Part shown: positions 6,825 through 8,672 of the stretch, piece after piece | Layout of the letters: every line of letters begins with the position of its first letter | How positions within the stretch are numbered: position 1 is the first letter of the stretch | NCBI GenBank assembly: GCA_041568335.1 | Contig: JBFFZZ010000121.1 | Location: forward strand, 1-8,672 | Source: WVWW01 sp041568335 | GTDB taxonomy: Bacteria; Acidobacteriota; Polarisedimenticolia; Polarisedimenticolales; Polarisedimenticolaceae | DNA length: 8,672 nt | Direction: 5' to 3' | The notes under the pieces: generated by a model | The model's input: the letters and a program-made list of their open reading frames with translations, nothing else | Databases searched by the model: none | What the model was told of the DNA's origin: nothing | Translations under genes and position numbers: made by a program

Positions 6825-7988
6825 ATGCTGAGGGAGTTGCTGACCCCCGAGAACGTCGAGTACATCCAGCGCGCGAAAGAGGTCGCCGAAAAGGTCATGC
6901 GGCCCCTCGCCGCGGAGTACGACCGCAAGCAGGAGTTTCCCTGGGAGGTGCACAACGCGATCAAGGACGCCAACCTTTCCGGTGTCTGGATCCCCAAGGA
7001 GTACGGCGGCGAAGGGGGCGGGGTGATGAACCTCTGCCTCGTCGTTGAACAGTTCTCCCGCGCGTGCGGCGGGATGGGTGTGGGTTACGCCGTCAACGCT
7101 TTGGGATCGTTCCCGATCCTGCTGGGTGGCACCGAGGAGCAGAGGGAGCGCTGGCTGCCGGGGATCGCGAGTGGCGAGAAGCTGATCTCGTTCGGTCTGT
7201 CGGAGAAGGACGCCGGTTCCGACGCCGGTGGCATGAAGACCCGCGCGGTGCTGGACGGCGATCACTACGTGATCAACGGCGAGAAGAAATGGAACACGGG
7301 AGGCGCGGTGGCCTCGCTGAACACGATCTTCGCCGTGACGACCGAGGGTCGCGGCGCGCGCGGGATCTCCGGCATCGTCGTGGAGGCGGGTACCGAGGGT
7401 TACCGCGTGGGCAAGCACGAGGACAAGATGGGGATCCGGTGCGTCCCCGTCGTCGAGCTGCACCTCGAGAACTGCCGCGTGCCCAAGGAGAACCTGCTCG
7501 GCGGCAAGGAGGGGAGCGGCTTCAAGGACGCCATGCGGACGCTCGACCGGGCGCGCCCGGGGGTCGCCGCGCAGGCGCTGGGGCTGGCCCAGGGCGCGTT
7601 CGAGCTCGCCGTCGACTACACCAACAAGCGCAAGCAGTTCGGTCAGTCGATCAGCGCGTTCCAGGGCATCCAGTGGATCCTCGCCGATATGGCCACCGAG
7701 ATCCAGGCCGCGCGCAGTCTCGTCTACGAGGCGGCGCGAGCGGCCGACTCGGGCGCCAAGAACATCACGAAGCTGTCGGCGATGTGCAAGCTCAAGGCGA
7801 CCGATGTGGCGATGAAGGTCACCACCGACGCCGTGCAGCTGTTCGGCGGCTACGGCTACATCAAGGACTACCCGATCGAGAAGTACATGCGTGACGCCAA
7901 GATCACGCAGATCTACGAGGGCACCAACCAGATCCAGCGGCTGGTGATCGCCCGCTCGATCCTGCGCGAGGCGGCCAGCTCGGGATGA
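6825..7988 (+). CDS. Acyl-CoA dehydrogenase (FAD-dependent, short/medium-chain type)
   Basis: This flavoenzyme would oxidise an acyl-CoA to the trans-2-enoyl-CoA in the cytoplasm, passing electrons to electron-transfer flavoprotein. The 387-residue length is typical. The helical N-terminal domain (about 1-120) is followed by the first family signature GLSEKDAGSDAGG (124-136), then a beta domain, then the C-terminal helical domain with RKQFGQSISAFQ (269-280), the second signature QLFGGYGYIKDYPIEKYMRDA (338-358), and QIYEGTNQIQR (362-372). Glu365 is in the place of the catalytic base of medium- and short-chain enzymes. Chain length cannot be judged by eye. ATG at 6825 has AGGAG eight bases upstream and gives the standard N-terminus; the frame is open further upstream, but that part overlaps the cytochrome gene and its leader. 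No etfAB or other beta-oxidation gene is adjacent in the window. Confidence 0.96.
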   Translation: MLRELLTPENVEYIQRAKEVAEKVMRPLAAEYDRKQEFPWEVHNAIKDANLSGVWIPKEYGGEGGGVMNLCLVVEQFSRACGGMGVGYAVNALGSFPILLGGTEEQRERWLPGIASGEKLISFGLSEKDAGSDAGGMKTRAVLDGDHYVINGEKKWNTGGAVASLNTIFAVTTEGRGARGISGIVVEAGTEGYRVGKHEDKMGIRCVPVVELHLENCRVPKENLLGGKEGSGFKDAMRTLDRARPGVAAQALGLAQGAFELAVDYTNKRKQFGQSISAFQGIQWILADMATEIQAARSLVYEAARAADSGAKNITKLSAMCKLKATDVAMKVTTDAVQLFGGYGYIKDYPIEKYMRDAKITQIYEGTNQIQRLVIARSILREAASSG

Positions 7989-7997
7989 CGCCAATCC

Positions 7998-8021
7998 GGC
8001 ACGGGGGTGTCGCCCCGTGTC
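7998..8021 (+). terminator. GC-rich hairpin after the acyl-CoA dehydrogenase, no T tract
   Basis: GGCACGGGG (7998-8006) and CCCCGTGTC (8013-8021) pair as a 9-bp stem (one G-U) with a 6-base loop, nine bases after the stop codon. The lack of a T tract makes it a poor intrinsic terminator. It may end or protect the dehydrogenase mRNA. Confidence 0.4.
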
Positions 8022-8107
8022 AGCTTGACGCCGACAAGGTGGCATCCCGGGTCGCCCCCCGGAAGCCGTTTCTTCCCATTTTCCCCGGATTCGCTCCGAT
8101 CACCGGT

Positions 8108-8124
8108 TTGGCATCGCGCTTGCT
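8108..8124 (+). promoter_or_regulatory. Sigma-54 (RpoN) type -24/-12 promoter
   Basis: TTGGCATCGCGCTTGCT contains TGGCA and TTGCT with the invariant GG (8110-8111) and GC (8122-8123) exactly 10 bases apart, as sigma-54 promoters require. The only departures from TGGCACG-N4-TTGCW are in the two bases after TGGCA. The expected start of transcription is near 8135. No clear upstream activator site was identified; the 120 bases before it hold only the hairpin at 7998-8021 and a weak 5-bp inverted repeat (8047-8062). Confidence 0.65.
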
Positions 8125-8134
8125 CTACGCAGGG

Positions 8135-8227
8135 GCAGGACATGACCTCCTCCTGGTCACCTAGTTCTGACCCCTTCCGGGCCTGATGGATTGCCCCCCC
8201 GCCGGCCTGGAAGGGGTTGACTTTTTT
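8135..8227 (+). ncRNA. Candidate sigma-54-dependent small RNA of about 90 nt
   Basis: The predicted transcript runs from the -24/-12 start point to the T tract of the terminator. It has a 5' hairpin, TGACC (8143-8147) with GGTCA (8155-8159), whose 7-base loop reads TCCTCCT and so exposes an anti-Shine-Dalgarno sequence. The terminator hairpin then follows, with a loop that includes seven C in a row (8194-8200). The only plus-strand ORF is 14 codons (8142-8186), with poorly spaced Shine-Dalgarno, so non-coding is more likely. Alternatives are a long leader with an attenuator for the peptidase gene, or a REP-type repeat. This is inferred from promoter and terminator positions only. Confidence 0.4.
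8170..8227 (+). terminator. Strong intrinsic terminator with C-rich loop
   Basis: CCCCTTCCGGGCC (8171-8183) pairs with GGCCTGGAAGGGG (8204-8216) over 13 bp with a single G-U, extended by A8170-T8217. The loop is 20 bases, including C7 (8194-8200). Six T (8222-8227) follow within five bases of the stem. The T tract is on the plus strand only, so it stops rightward transcription before the peptidase gene. Confidence 0.75.
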
Positions 8228-8244
8228 CAGGCCGATCTTAAATA
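8217..8244 (+). promoter_or_regulatory. Candidate sigma-70-type promoter of the S24/S26 peptidase gene, leaderless
   Basis: TTGACT (8217-8222; five of six -35 positions) is followed after 16 bases by TAAATA (8239-8244), in the most AT-rich spot of the region. Transcription would start at about 8251-8254, at or just before the ATG at 8254. No Shine-Dalgarno precedes that ATG, which agrees with a leaderless mRNA. The -35 box lies in the tail of the preceding terminator. Confidence 0.5.
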
Positions 8245-8253
8245 CCTGTCGCG

Positions 8254-8672
8254 ATGCCCCGCACCGGCCCACCGCTCTCCACCGCGATGCTCGACGCCGC
8301 CGTCGGGTTGATCGGGAAGACGGGCCGGCTGGGCTCCGTCGAGGTGACGGGCACCTCGATGCTCCCGACCTTCGACGGCGTCGTCCGGCTGGCCGTCGAG
8401 TTTGCCCCCTCGAACCCCTCATTCGGCGACGTCCTCGTCTTCCGCCAGAACGGCACGCTCGTCGTCCACCGGCTCGTGCAACGGTCCCGAGGCAACGCCG
8501 GGCTCCGCTACCGCACTCGTGGGGACGGAAAGATCGCCTTCGACCCATGGGTCGAGCCGGACTCGGTGATCGGTCGCGTCGTCGCCCTCGGTTACGGCGA
8601 CGGTACGTGGCGCAGCGTCCGCAGCCCCGCCGCGCGCTGCTATGGCCGCGCCCTCGGATTGCACGGGCTCGC
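8254..8672 (+). CDS. S24/S26-type serine peptidase, SipW-like Ser-His form (3' end outside window)
   Basis: The frame is open from ATG at 8254 to the window edge (139 full codons). GTSMLPTF (33-40) is the signal-peptidase/LexA-type box with the nucleophile Ser35. GDVLVFR (58-64) and LVVHRLV (69-75) follow, with His72 where bacterial type I signal peptidases carry the general-base Lys, as in SipW and eukaryotic signal peptidases. TRGDG and the downstream DP...VIGRVV segment complete the S24/S26 core. No transmembrane helix is seen before the box, unlike membrane-bound signal peptidases, so it may be cytoplasmic or belong to a maturation system encoded downstream. Start codon: no Shine-Dalgarno, but promoter boxes end ten bases upstream. 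ATG at 8287 is a weaker alternative. Its substrate is unknown. Confidence 0.78.
   Translation, partial: MPRTGPPLSTAMLDAAVGLIGKTGRLGSVEVTGTSMLPTFDGVVRLAVEFAPSNPSFGDVLVFRQNGTLVVHRLVQRSRGNAGLRYRTRGDGKIAFDPWVEPDSVIGRVVALGYGDGTWRSVRSPAARCYGRALGLHGL

Noticed and set aside
7989..8107. Riboswitch, tRNA or CRISPR in the intergenic region
   Set aside because: I looked for cloverleaf arms, regularly spaced repeats and familiar riboswitch cores and saw only the hairpin at 7998-8021 and a weak 5-bp inverted repeat at 8047-8062.
8142..8186. A 14-codon plus-strand ORF within the candidate small RNA
   Set aside because: The nearest purine stretch is only one base from the ATG and the peptide has no recognisable feature. 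It stays possible as a leader peptide but is unsupported.
8238..8664. Minus-strand frames opposite the peptidase gene
   Set aside because: The plus frame shows a coherent S24/S26 core (GTSMLPTF, GDVLVF, VVHRLV). The minus frames have no family features.

Overview
The window is high-GC bacterial chromosome with tightly packed genes. The set (MoaD/MoaE, BipA, RNase Y, a multihaem cytochrome c, an acyl-CoA dehydrogenase, an S24/S26-type peptidase and a -24/-12 promoter) suggests a free-living, respiring bacterium. RNase Y rules out close relatives of E. coli. The calcium-binding DxDNDGD motif and the EGSYG...GAERP tail of the cytochrome resemble secreted proteins I associate with Acidobacteriota and myxobacteria-like phyla. 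That placement is an inference and could be wrong.

Layout, left to right. Bases 1-480 (+) hold the end of moaD and all of moaE, which make the two subunits of molybdopterin synthase. Bases 477-1292 (-) hold a TPR-zincin protein, convergent with moaE and overlapping it by 4 bases. Bases 1410-3221 (+) hold bipA/typA. Bases 3288-4853 (+) hold rny (RNase Y), followed 7 bases later by a polytopic membrane protein with a His-rich loop (4861-5580). Bases 5588-6646 (-) hold a four-haem cytochrome c with a long non-haem C-terminal part, transcribed away from an acyl-CoA dehydrogenase (6825-7988, +). Bases 7989-8253 are intergenic and structured. At 8254 an S24/S26-type peptidase gene starts and runs off the window.

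Apart from moaD/moaE and perhaps rny plus the membrane gene, neighbours look functionally unrelated: molybdenum cofactor synthesis, ribosome stress GTPase, mRNA decay, electron transport, fatty-acid oxidation. Translation initiation appears mixed. moaE, bipA, rny, the cytochrome and the dehydrogenase have Shine-Dalgarno sequences. The zincin and peptidase genes have promoter-like boxes ending a few bases before the ATG and no Shine-Dalgarno, so leaderless transcripts are likely.

The most interesting region is 7989-8253. A near-consensus sigma-54 promoter (8108-8124) is followed within about 100 bases by a strong intrinsic terminator (8170-8227). Together they predict a stand-alone RNA of about 90 nt with a CCUCCU hairpin loop and a seven-C run in its terminator loop. 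This is a candidate undescribed sigma-54-dependent small RNA. Everything here was read by eye; no search or folding program was run.
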